Source of the DNA: Aplectana chamaeleonis
Taxonomy: Eukaryota > Nematoda > Chromadorea > Rhabditida > Cosmocercidae
Assembly: GCA_029168955.1 (NCBI GenBank)
Contig: JAPDOI010000960.1
Location: 62,001 to 126,000 of the forward strand
Direction of reading: 5' to 3'
Length of the DNA stretch: 64,000 bases
The position numbers and the translations under genes were made by a program. The notes below the pieces were generated by a model. That model was not told the origin of the DNA, did not search any database, and saw nothing but the letters and a program-made list of their open reading frames with translations. Positions within the stretch are counted from its first letter, which is position 1; every line of letters begins with the position of its first letter. Positions 56,146-64,000 of the stretch are shown piece by piece.

Positions 56146-56439
56146 TCCCTCACGGAGCAGTCACTTCTACTCTCGCCATTACGGGCTATGCGTATATCTG
56201 CTTTGCATCCATTGCTTTATCTGACCGAAATACTGGTAGTTTTTCCCTCGCTGTTACTAGACGTTTTTTTGTTGGTGATTTCGTATATGAGCTGTTAATT
56301 GCACATAAGTCTGGTCCGCAGGCTTATGTAAATAAATATATATAATATAAGATATTTCAAGATATTTTTGAAGCTTTTTCACCATTACCAAATCGTTACT
56401 TTTGCCAGGAAGCTAAATTTTCAGAAATCGGCTCTTCAC

Positions 56440-56775
56440 CCGTTGCGCAAGCGTATCGTACGACGCGCGGGTTCGATCCATCGTTCAACGTGCGCGTTCC
56501 AGGTGAACTACCGGAGTTGTTTTGTCCTGTTTGAGACCCAATAGAAGCGATGCGGCAGCGTGCCATGTAGGAGACCGCTTCGCTTTAGGGGCCGAATAGA
56601 GTCTCGCCGCGCAGCGGCGCGGCAGCATTGTGTGGTATCGATCACGCGGCGCCGCGAGGCGGCGCGGCGGGTCGATTAGACTGGGTCAAGGCAGAATTTG
56701 GCAGCGGCTGCCGCATGGCTAGGCGGCGCCGCTTTGCAACCTCGAGCGGTGCGGCGAAGTGGCGCGGCGACAGCA
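56440..56775. repeat. GC-rich degenerate repeat, shared with PE arms
   Basis: CACCCGTTGCGCAAGCGTAT and GCGCGGGTTCGATCCATCG followed by GTTCCAGGTGAACTACCGGA match 59230-59330 and, inverted, 60360-60440, so this is a fragment of element PE. It runs into GCGCGGCG-rich sequence (56590-56770) related to 58610-58800. Confidence 0.65.
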
Positions 56776-58024
56776 GATGGTCGAGCCCGCATCCCATGAT
56801 TAAATGATCACTTATGTATGATTATGAGGTGAATGTCTGTCTTATTATGTACCTAAATCGAGGTCACTTCTAGTCATGGGGTTTTGAGCTCGTGAAACTT
56901 GATTTTTGAAGTGTTTTAAAGAGTTCGACACCAATTCAAATGCTAACTTTTTACCAAACTTTGAATCCTAAATTCCCCACGTAAATTCTCGGCTAAACGC
57001 CCGTGAACAACTAGTTTTCGAAAAGGTAGAGTTGACACGATAAGAAATAGTGAGTACAAGATTAATTCATTCATTCAATTCATTTATTAATTCATTGGAA
57101 AACTAGACGCTAGTTTTCGAATGAATTAATAACTCCATTACCATGTTTTAAAATTCGGATGACCATTTTTGTAAGAAAAATCTCGGGTTAATGGGTTTTT
57201 GTTTGAAGAAAGCTTTTTTTAAATAAATCATTGAATGAAGAAATGTATTCGAGTGAGGCATTTTCTTCAAATTTCCGATTGAATGAACTTCGTCAAAATT
57301 ATTTCGAATGAATGGAAGTTTTCGAAAACTTGTCCTCTATTCCATTCGAATGATCGGAAAATCCGTCCGTATATTTAAATAAAAATTGGAATTTCGGATT
57401 TATCACGAAATATTACTCGAGTGTCCAAATTTTTCAGTGGCAAAGAGTATTCGAATGTCGTGACCCAAACTTGTTCGAATATTCGGAAATCTCCATATTT
57501 CAGCTTTCAAAAAAGCGAATATTAGAAGAACCGGGTAATGTGAAATCTAGAATGAATCGAATATACGAGACACCGATCAATGCTCAATTCCGAAACAATC
57601 GATCACTAGATAGAACAAATAATTTATTCCCCAGGATGAACCGAAGGCCAGAGGAAATTAAGAATCCTGATTCATGGACGAATCGAATTGAAAATAAATT
57701 GCGTTTGAGGTTCTTGAATAAATCGAATATTTCAATAAATCAAATCTTCGATTCGGTCCCAAGTCTAGTTAAAACCTCAAGCAATAGGACTCGAAAAAAT
57801 TAATACAAAAAAAGTGAAGGGTGCGACTCGATCACTGAATCTATTTTCAGGGGAGAATTCTCCAGTTTTTAAGTAGCTATGATCGCCAACTGTTCCTTGT
57901 TAAAAACTAATATTATATTGCCTTCTTATGTGAAACTGTAGACAGGGCTCAAACCGCAGTGAAATTGAATCTTCCTTCAACTTTGCCAATCTGAATATTT
58001 CTATAAGCTAATTCGATATTTAGA
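56776..58024. other. AT-rich unassigned region
   Basis: 57050-57790 is rich in recurring ATTCGAA, GAATGAATT and GAATCGAA words on both strands, in the manner of iterated subterminal motifs of hAT-like elements. A 110-codon frame at 57471-57803, rich in Asn and Arg, follows from that repeat and is not called. No termini were found. Confidence 0.35.
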
Positions 58025-58030
58025 TGTCAG

Positions 58031-58570
58031 GTGCATAGCTCTGTACGTAGTACGCAAAAGCGCGTCGCCGCTCCAGTTTGCCGCGACCCGTTCATAGCAT
58101 TTGGAGATCGGCTCCCGTCGTGGAGAGTGTTAAACCCCGTGAGAGAGAGAAGTATAAGAAAGCCACTCGCCGATGCTGCAAACAAAGTCAATTTGCAAAG
58201 GTGGCACGACTCACAGCAAGAACGACTCCGTCTTTTGCGCGAGGAGCACACCAAGTTCGTACGGTGTCATCTTGTGAAGGTGGCCATAAATCCTATACTA
58301 GGAGATATACCGCCCCCCGTCTGCACCTCTGAGTCTCAATTCGGAAGAAGGGCGAGATGCACGCTCGCATCATTACGCTGTGGTCACTCTACAATGCTAA
58401 TGTCTTATGTCAGCAAGATTGACAGCAGCAAATCTGATGTGTGCCCGGACTGCGGTATCGTCGGCCATGATACCGCACATTTATTCAACTGTCCGGAGAG
58501 ACCTACCACGCTGACACCAATGGACCTATGGACGAATCCACTACTGGTCGCCCAGCTCCTCCGCCTATGA
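58031..58570 (+). pseudogene. 3' end of a PHD/CCHC LINE (C-terminal region)
   Basis: A 179-codon open frame, 5'-truncated, contains the tail typical of Jockey-group polymerases: RRARCTLASLRCGHSTML, then CPDCGIVGHDTAHLFNCP (C-x2-C-x8-H-x3-C), LTPMDLWTNP and LL at the end. This cysteine-rich tail is the usual C-terminus of such LINEs and is thought to bind nucleic acid. The stop at 58570 is followed after ~25 bp by a GAAGAAGAA tail (58594-58606), probably the 3' terminus. No polymerase motif is left, as expected for 5' truncation. It probably belongs to the LINE family seen at 61943-64000, but that is an inference. Confidence 0.82.
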
Positions 58571-58606
58571 CAAAACCCTCTATGTGGCTGCAAAGAAGAA
58601 GAAGAA

Positions 58607-58804
58607 GATCGGCTGCGGCGCGAAATTTTGTGCGACGCGGCACGCCGCTCCGCCCTAACCTCCGCCGCTCCTTTCAGCGGCGGGACTCTATTCGACCCCT
58701 TTGGAGATCGGCTGCGGCGCGAAATCTTGTGCGGCGCGGCGCGCCGCTGCGCCCCTACCTCCGCCGCTCCTTTTAGCGGCGGGACTCTATTCGACCCCTT
58801 AGTT
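58607..58804 (+). repeat. 99-bp tandem duplication, GC-rich
   Basis: GATCGGCTGCGGCGCGAAAT begins at 58607 and again at 58706. Both units contain CCTCCGCCGCTCCTTT and AGCGGCGGGACTCTATTCGA. GCGGCGCGGCGCGCCGC-type runs make it strongly self-complementary. The 82-85-codon frames here are by-products. Confidence 0.85.
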
Positions 58805-59333
58805 CGGCCTTCTACAGGACAAAACAGCTCCTGTGGGAGACCGCGATCGTCGTTTTCTCCTGTAGGAGTCCGCTGGGAGTCCTAGTCTCACCTGCAACAG
58901 GAGTCCCGGTTTTCTCCTGTAGGAGTCGTATGATACTCCTATACTAGTCCTATTATTCTCCTATAGGAGACCGGAACTTGTACGGTAGCTTGGATGGAAT
59001 TTCAAATAACGTTTGCTGGAATCAAGCCGAAATCGCCTAGTTTTTGAATTCTTTAAAATCGAAGCATGATTTTCACACTTTCCCGTTGACAAAATTGTCG
59101 ACGGCAAAATTTTCTATCGGGATGAAGCCCCTATAGCATTCTTCCACCATTCCTCAGGAAATGAGGGACTCCGGCTCTAAAGCACTCCAATCAATCAATG
59201 AAGGGGCGCGTGTGTGAACCTGCATGGGTGAAATGATTCTCCACCCGTTGCGCACGCGTATCGTACGCCGCGCGGGTTCGATCAAGCGTTCAACGTGCGC
59301 GTTCCAGGTGAACTACCGGAGTTGTTTTGTCCT

Positions 59334-59501
59334 GGGGTGCGTTCCAAGAACATTTCTTCGGCAAAAGGCTTCCATGGAAACGCAGCCACACCGTCCCGGG
59401 AACAAATTACAGTGATAATTCGTAGCGATGGGAAGCAAATTTGTCCATGGAAAGGCTATTTGTCCTCCCACGGCGTCTGGGAATAATCTTGGAACGCACC
59501 C
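59334..59501. mobile_element. MITE G, copy 1 (~168 bp)
   Basis: GGGTGCGTTCCAAGAAC opens and CTTGGAACGCACCC closes the copy. Inside are CTTCCATGGAAACGCAGCCA and CCATGGAAAGGCTATTTG. The same termini mark three more copies. Confidence 0.75.
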
Positions 59502-59544
59502 TTGTAGGAGACCCAATGGAAGCGATGCGGCAGCGTGTCCTGGG

Positions 59545-59762
59545 GTGCGTTCCAAGAACGTTCCCACGACGTTGTGGGAGGAGAAGCAACCTCACCATGG
59601 ACAAATTTTCTTTCCATAGATGCGAATTATAACTGAAAATTGCTCCCACGTGGGGTGCGTTCAAAGAACGTTCCCACAACGCCGTGGGAGGAAAAACAAC
59701 CTTCCTATGGACAAATTTGCTCTCCATGGACGCGAATTATAACTGAAAATTACTAGTATTGC
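59545..59762. mobile_element. MITE G, copy 2: two left halves in tandem
   Basis: GGGTGCGTTCCAAGAACGTTCC (two parts) and, ~108 bp later, GGGTGCGTTCAAAGAACG each lead into GTGGGAGGA, ATGGACAAATTT and GCGAATTATAACTGAAAATT. No closing terminus follows, so these are truncated copies. Confidence 0.65.
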
Positions 59763-59888
59763 GGCGGAGCACAATTTTGAAGGTCGCCGTCATTTATGGT
59801 GTGTCATCTGCAGTTACGTAAGCGAAACACCATAATTGACGTCGGACGTCAGGCGTATCTCCGACGCTGGAAGCGGACTCCTACAGGA

Positions 59889-60055
59889 GTGCGTTCCAAG
59901 AATGTTTCCACGATGCTATGGGAGGGCAAATAGCCTTTCCATGGCCAAAGTTGTTTCCCACGGCCACGAATTGTAACTGCTAATTGCTTCCACGTCGCCG
60001 TGGCCACGTTTTCATGGAAAACTTTTGCCATGGGGATGTTCTTGGAACGCACCCC
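59889..60055. mobile_element. MITE G, copy 3 (~167 bp)
   Basis: GTGCGTTCCAAGAATGTTTC opens and GTTCTTGGAACGCACCCC closes the copy, with GGCAAATAGCCTTTCCATGG inside. It is in the reverse orientation to copy 4. Confidence 0.75.
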
Positions 60056-60139
60056 AGGAGAAAACGACGATCGCGGTCTCCCACAGGAGCTGTTTTGTCC
60101 TGTAGGAGACCGAACTAAAGTGAAGCGGTCTCCTACAGT

Positions 60140-60306
60140 GGTGCGTTCCAAGAACATTCCCATGGTAAAAGGCTTCCATGGAAACGTAGCCACGGCCACG
60201 TGGAAGAAATTTACAGTTATAATTCGTGGCCATGGGCAACAAGTTTGTCCATGGAAAGGCTATTTGCCCTCCCGCGGCATCATGGAAACATTCTTGGAAC
60301 GCACCC
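60140..60306. mobile_element. MITE G, copy 4 (~167 bp)
   Basis: GGTGCGTTCCAAGAACATTC opens and ATTCTTGGAACGCACCCC closes the copy, with CTTCCATGGAAACGTAGCCA and CCATGGAAAGGCTATTTGCC inside. It lies between paired PE arms. Confidence 0.75.
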
Positions 60307-60879
60307 CAGGACACGCTGCCGCATCGCTTCCATTGGGTCTCCTGCTGGACAAAACAACTCCGGTAGTTCACCTGGAACGCGCACGTTGAACGCTTGATCG
60401 AACCCGCGCGGCGTACGATACGCCTGTGCAACGGATGGAGAATCAATTCGCCTATGCAGGTTCACAAAGACGCCCCCTTCATTGAATGAATGGGGTGCTT
60501 TGGAGCCGGATTTCTTCCGTCATGATAAGTGAGGGAGGAATGGTAGCGGGGCTTCATGCCCCGCATTATTTTTTGCTGTTGACAAAATTGTCAACGGGGA
60601 AGTGTGAAAATCATGCTTCAATTTTAGAAAATTCGAAAACTAGGCGGTTTTGGCTTGATTCCAGCAAACGTTATTTGAAATTCCCTCCAAGCTACCGTAC
60701 AAGTTCCGATCTCCTATAGAAGAATAATAGGACTCCTATGGGAGTATCATAGGACTCCTACAGGAGAAAACCGGGACTCCTGTTGCAGGGGAGACTAGCA
60801 CTCCCAGCGGACTATTGTAGGAGTCCGCTGCCAGTGTCGGAGAGATTTAGCCGCGTGTCTGGGATTGTTCTAAATCCTA

Positions 60880-61420
60880 TTGATTGACACCGTGTACAGC
60901 TATGCCACTCCATTACTAAAAAAGCACCGTCAAACAGATGCGAAGACTACAGATTGGTGAGCATGATGTCCAACCGTTGTCGACTTTTTGCAAAACTACT
61001 TAAACCCCTTCTCAGATGTGATCTTGGAAAGAATGCTATAATCCTTCAGGAGCAGCGTGAGCTCACTAGAGGGGAGCTACTGAGTACAATCTGCTCGAAA
61101 GTTGAAAGATTGGGCCCTGTCGCTAGCTGAAAAGCGTCGTTGTGACATTATATAATTTGACTTCCAGAAAGCACTCGATTGTGTAAGTCATGGAAAATTA
61201 ATTCATGAATTTGAATTATTGGGGTTCTATCCTACAATGGCCCGGTGGATCGCAAATTTTCTTCGATTGTTGAGCATTTCAGGTCCGAGTTGGGATAAGA
61301 TTTTCTGAAACTTTCTCATTCTCGAGCGGAGCACCACAGGGAAGTGTCCTATCACCAATCCTATACATCGTTTACATAGCAGACTTTCCATCCCAATGCC
61401 ACATGGATGTTTGCTTGATT
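60880..61420 (+). pseudogene. Reverse transcriptase fragment of a CR1-like LINE
   Basis: Broken frames give RCEDYRLVSMMSNRCRLFAK (60930-60990), FDFQKALDCVSHGKLIHEFE (61157-61216), MARWIANFL and SGAPQGSVLSPILYIVYIADF (61325-61386). These are palm-domain landmarks of CR1/Jockey-group polymerases. There is no endonuclease and no FADD box, and several stops and frameshifts are present. It is an old fragment and distinct from the LINE at 53207. Confidence 0.8.
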
Positions 61421-61519
61421 TGTATGGAATAATCTTGTCCCCCCCCCCCACCTCAGTTAAGGCCTCACAGTGGTTAACTGCTATTATTACAGGTACAGAG
61501 TGTCTGATATGATATAGTT

Positions 61520-61685
61520 CAGTTCCGCAATCGCGTTCAGTCCTCATTATCACAATCGTAGAAGCGAAGCGGTTGTTTTTTGAAAAATTCAACTGCGAAA
61601 ATGAGGAAATCATTCTCAAAACAACCGCTTCGCTTCTAGGACCGTGATAAAGAGACTTTGCGGACTGAACGCTATTGCGGAACTA
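61520..61685. repeat. 166-bp imperfect inverted repeat
   Basis: CAGTTCCGCAATCGCGTTCA ... GAAGCGAAGCGGTTGTTTT is complementary to AAAACAACCGCTTCGCTTCT ... CTGAACGCTATTGCGGAACT. The inner arm is perfect over about 20 bp. It resembles the other small foldback MITEs. Confidence 0.7.
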
Positions 61686-61942
61686 GATCATACAATTACA
61701 ACTCAAACTTCACTCATTGCTACGCACAGGGAACTATCACCCCTTTGCTCAGATTGTTGTTTCCATAAAACTTGAATGTTCGGCTAGCCGGCAGCCGTCA
61801 TACTTGTTGTGATGTACAGTAAACTTTTTAACAGTCTTTACAACTGTACTAGAAGATTTTGCATGAAACAGTTTCCGTGTTACTTGCGAAATAGGTGCGC
61901 GAGCAGAAGAAACGGGGCTATTTGGCGAAATACAGTAAAACG
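61686..61942. other. Unassigned spacer
   Basis: Short stretch before the LINE with one 64-codon frame that resembles nothing known. Confidence 0.3.
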
Positions 61943-62802
61943 GTTGCCGAGATGTACGTTCACGCCGTGGCAGTGTGGAGGAAGGAAGATCACCTTTATG
62001 TAAACCGACGTCACCCCCTCCGTGAAGAGGGTTTTTGTCATGGGAGAGGTGCTGGCCGGCCGCGTCTTTCCTTCGGATTCTCCTGCTAAGGGCCGGCGTG
62101 GAGAGAAATTCTGGACCCGCTCAGAAGTATCTATGCGCCACGTGCGGCAATGATGTTAACTGGAGACATACCAGCGTCCAGTGCTTCGGATGCCAAAGGT
62201 GGGTGCATCTCACCTGTTCGGGTCTCAGCTCTGTGAGGCATCATAACTCTGCTTTTCCCTGTGTTTTATGCTCTTCACCTACCAACTCTGATTCCTCTTC
62301 CTCAAATCGCCCCCTTTCCATTGTACCTATCAATCTCAACGGCCTTCGCGCCAAACTTTCTGAGCTCTCTCTCTCTCTTCGCACGTCTTTACCATCCAGA
62401 CGTGATCATGGTTCAAGAAACCAAGCTCTCTCCATCACCTACCTATCCTCATCCTAATATCCCGGGCTACACTGCCTTCCATGCTCCAAGGTCAGCTCTT
62501 GGCCGAGGAGTTTCAACCTTTGTTTTATCTTCTCTCCCCTCCCTTCCATACCAAATACCCCCACGGATGGTACTCTCGAGTACCTTTCAATCCATCTCCC
62601 CCTTAAAACTCCCCTGTCTCTATCCAACATCTATATTCCCCCTACCACAGCATGCCCCTCCTCCTACAATCCCATTCCTCTTCTCAAACAACTCAACGAT
62701 TATTCCCTCTCATTATCAGTTGTTTTCGCGGGCGACTTTAATGCCCACACCTTCTGCTCGTCCCTGGGTTCTGATGCTAGAGGAGAAGAAGTCGAAAGAT
62801 GG
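61943..62802 (+). pseudogene. PHD-finger LINE, 5' part, copy 1
   Basis: Starting near GGTTGCCGAGATG, the sequence encodes a leader ending in LRILLLRAGVERNSGP (a 2A-like motif in which the first Pro has become Ser) and a PHD-type C4HC3 finger (CATCGNDVNW ... CFGCQRWVHLTCSG ... FPCVLC). An endonuclease start follows (INLNGLRAKL, then in another frame YHPDVIMVQETKLS). The frame change falls in the CTCTCTCTCTCT stretch near 62370. The endonuclease region continues, broken, to AGDFNAHTFCSS (62733-62766) and stops where the next copy begins. It has no polymerase and cannot function. Confidence 0.85.
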
Positions 62803-64000
62803 GCTGCCGAGATGTCGTACGTTCGTGCCGTGGCAGTGTGGAGGAAAGAAGACCACCTCCGTGCAAACCGACGTCAATCCCTCCGCGGAGAGGGTTTTTG
62901 TCATGGGAGAGGTGCTGGCTGGCCGCAGCTCTCCTGAAGATCCTACTGCAAAGAGCCGGCGTCGAGAGGAACCCAGGACCCGCGAAGAAGAAGAACTACC
63001 CATGTGCCACATGCGACAGAGATGTCAATTGGTATGGAACCAGCGTCCAATGTTTTGGATGCCAAAGTTGGGTGCACTTCTCTTGTTCAGGTCTCAGTTC
63101 TGTGAGGCACCACAATTCTTCCTTTCGTTGTATTGTGTGCTCCGCCTCCAGTAACTCCAATTCCTCATCTACCAACCGCCCCCTCTTTATTGTACATATC
63201 AATCTCAACGGCCTTCGCGCCAAGCTTTCTGAATTATCTCTCTTCGCCCGTACTCATCACCCGGATGTTATCATGGTTCAGGAAACCAAACTCTCTCCCT
63301 CTGCTACCTCTCGACATCCAAACATCCCGGGCTATACTGCATATCATAATCCTAGGTCATCTTAGGGAGGCGGAGTCTACTTTTGTTCTGTCGTCTCTTC
63401 CCTCTCACATCATTCCAAACACTCCAGTGGATGGCACTCTGGAGTACATCCCCATCCATCTACCTCTAAAAACTCCACTTTCTCTTTTCAATATATACAT
63501 TCCTCCTCCTACATCCTGTCCACCAACCTACAACCCTATCCCTCTACTGAAGCAGCTGTATGACTGCTCTCTATCTCCCTCAATTGTCCTTGCGGGTGAC
63601 TTCAATGCTCACACGTTCTGCTCGTCGCTCGATTCTGATGCTAGAGGAAATGACGTCGAAGACTGGGCGGATGAGTGCGACCTCGTTATCCTTAACGATG
63701 GCCAGCCCACTCGTCTCCCTGCCTACGGTCGATCCTCCAGCCCAGACATCTCCCTTGTCTCTTCTAATCTCTCTAACGCCTGCTCTTGGTCTACATCCAC
63801 AACTCTTTCCAGTGATCACATTCCGGTCTTTGTCAATATCGATCTTTCTAAATCTCTTGCTCCCTATACAGGTGTTCGTCATCGTTCTTATCTCAATCTA
63901 GGCCTTGCAGACTGGAGCCTGTTCAGGGAGGTTGCATTCCGCCAAGCGGCCGAATATCCGTGGAATGGCAATGTACACCAGAAGGAGCGCCACCTCTCTA
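62803..64000 (+). pseudogene. PHD-finger LINE, 5' part, copy 2 (runs off window)
   Basis: An open frame from about 62799 to 63365 gives a basic leader (GSVEERRPPPCKPTS), a hydrophobic stretch CWLAAALLKILLQRAGVERN followed by PGP, a PHD-type finger (CATCDRDVNWYG ... CFGCQSWVHFSCSG ... FRCIVC) and an endonuclease start (VHINLNGLRAKL, VIMVQETKLSPS with the active-site Glu). A stop at 63363-63365 and a shift lead to a second frame, open from about 63367 to the end, with IVLAGDFNAHTFCSS (63586-63630) and SSDHIPVFVN (63810-63839), the catalytic Asp-His. The reverse transcriptase would lie beyond the window. PHD plus endonuclease in one protein is known in some CR1/L2 and Jockey-group LINEs. Confidence 0.88.
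62958..62981 (+). other. 2A-like motif GVERNPGP in the LINE leader
   Basis: In frame, ...LLQRAGVERNPGPA precedes the PHD finger by about ten residues. The 2A consensus is D-(V/I)-E-x-N-P-G-P, at which ribosomes skip the last Gly-Pro bond. Here Gly replaces the leading Asp and all other consensus positions are present. 2A-like sequences have been described near the N-terminus of some animal CR1-type and trypanosome LINE proteins. Activity of this variant is unproven. Confidence 0.6.

Larger units (their letters stand above)
53207..56357 (+). mobile_element. CR1/Jockey-group LINE inserted in FB3
   Basis: A ~3.15-kb insertion. A 5' part with imperfect repeats of GCTTGTTGATGATTCGAGCA leads to an endonuclease, a linker, a reverse transcriptase and a 3' end TAAATAAATATATATAATAT. 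The coding frame is broken several times. Motif style (LTETWL, FDFSKAFDKVPH, SGVPQGGVLSP, FADD, VRPILEYGTPV) fits the CR1/Jockey group rather than RTE. A clean target duplication could not be read at the junctions. Confidence 0.88.
52738..56427. mobile_element. Foldback element FB3, copy 3, interrupted by a LINE
   Basis: Left arm from GTTAGAAAGGGAACCTTCGG (about 52749) through CTTCCTGGCAAAAGTAACGA, GATTTGGCGTAAAATGGCC and ACAAGCTTCTCCGTTAAACT. The right arm starts AGTTTAACGGAGAAGCTTGT (53083), runs to AAGATC at 53206, breaks off, and resumes at 56358 with CAAGATATTTTTGAAGC through GCCAGGAAGCTAAATTTTC. The left arm supplies the continuous sequence and so proves the interruption. Confidence 0.88.
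58830..60870. mobile_element. Element PE, copy 2: 2-kb foldback
   Basis: The left arm (CTGTAGGAGTCC, CTTGTACGGTAGCTTGGATG, GCTGGAATCAAGCCGAAATC, GTGCGCGTTCCAGGTGAACT; 58855-59335) is matched inverted at 60310-60850. The right arm carries GCGGGGCTTCATGCCCCGC (60548-60566), which the left lacks. The interior (59336-60306) is filled by four MITE copies. TCCTACAGGAGTCC-type palindromes are scattered through. GCGCGGGTTCGATCAAGCG resembles a tRNA B box, perhaps from a captured tRNA fragment. Frames of up to 144 codons here have no recognisable domain. Confidence 0.8.

Noticed and set aside
61227..61619. 130-codon minus-strand frame
   Set aside because: Antisense to a reverse transcriptase fragment, continuing into a poly-C run and a foldback.
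1..64000. Telomeric repeats, rRNA genes, spliced-leader RNA genes
   Set aside because: I found no TTAGGC arrays, no rRNA landmarks and no spliced-leader core on either strand by reading.

Overview
The window looks like a stretch of nematode heterochromatin, and I could not establish any host protein-coding gene in it. It has no prokaryotic gene organisation. It contains three kinds of apurinic-endonuclease LINE retrotransposon, all broken or cut by the window edge. Around them lie tandem satellites, long-arm inverted-repeat (foldback) elements, hAT-like and Mutator-like non-autonomous DNA transposons, and MITEs. The RTE-type LINE resembles the large RTE family I associate with hookworms and their strongylid relatives; that comparison is from memory, so the clade assignment is an inference.

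Layout. 1-1664 is the right part of a hAT-like element. 1665-6260 is mostly unassigned, with two small foldbacks. 6261-9713 is a composite: a stem-loop leader, a 145-bp satellite (A), a 42-bp minisatellite rich in TGACGTCA (B), and foldback FB1. 10664-19631 is bounded by 15-bp inverted repeats and a near-perfect 8-bp target duplication. It reads as one ~9-kb hAT-like unit carrying a foldback (FB4), a 4-kb 21/42-bp satellite (D), a GGCGGA run and a related 42-bp satellite (C). 20475-21946 holds two abutting TTTAAAGGCAG-ended foldbacks. 24767-32545 is a second leader plus about 51 copies of satellite A. 32546-33330 is a hairpin cassette and foldback FB3. 33485-43850 is a giant near-palindrome: satellite C arms in opposite orientation flank foldback FB2, with a very stable hairpin near its centre. 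A hAT element sits in the left arm and an RTE LINE in the right arm. 43872-46129 repeats FB3, satellite A, satellite B and FB1. 46272-51805 is a nest of transposons (FB5, element X twice, a 144-bp MITE, a Mutator-like element M, element PE). 52738-56427 is an FB3 copy interrupted by a CR1/Jockey-type LINE. 58031-64000 carries fragments of a PHD-finger LINE and a second PE foldback filled with MITEs; two LINE 5' ends lie head to tail at the window edge.

How it fits together. Most non-LINE sequence reduces to a few modules: 21/42-bp repeats, a 145-bp repeat, hairpins with the core GCGAAGC, and foldback arms carrying GTGAAAT...GATTTGGC. These recur in different combinations, which suggests that mobile elements carry and spread the satellites. 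The long open frames in the 42-bp arrays follow from a stop-poor repeat whose length is a multiple of three; they are not treated as genes. The most biologically specific signal is a 2A-like GVERNPGP motif just before the PHD finger of the last LINE.
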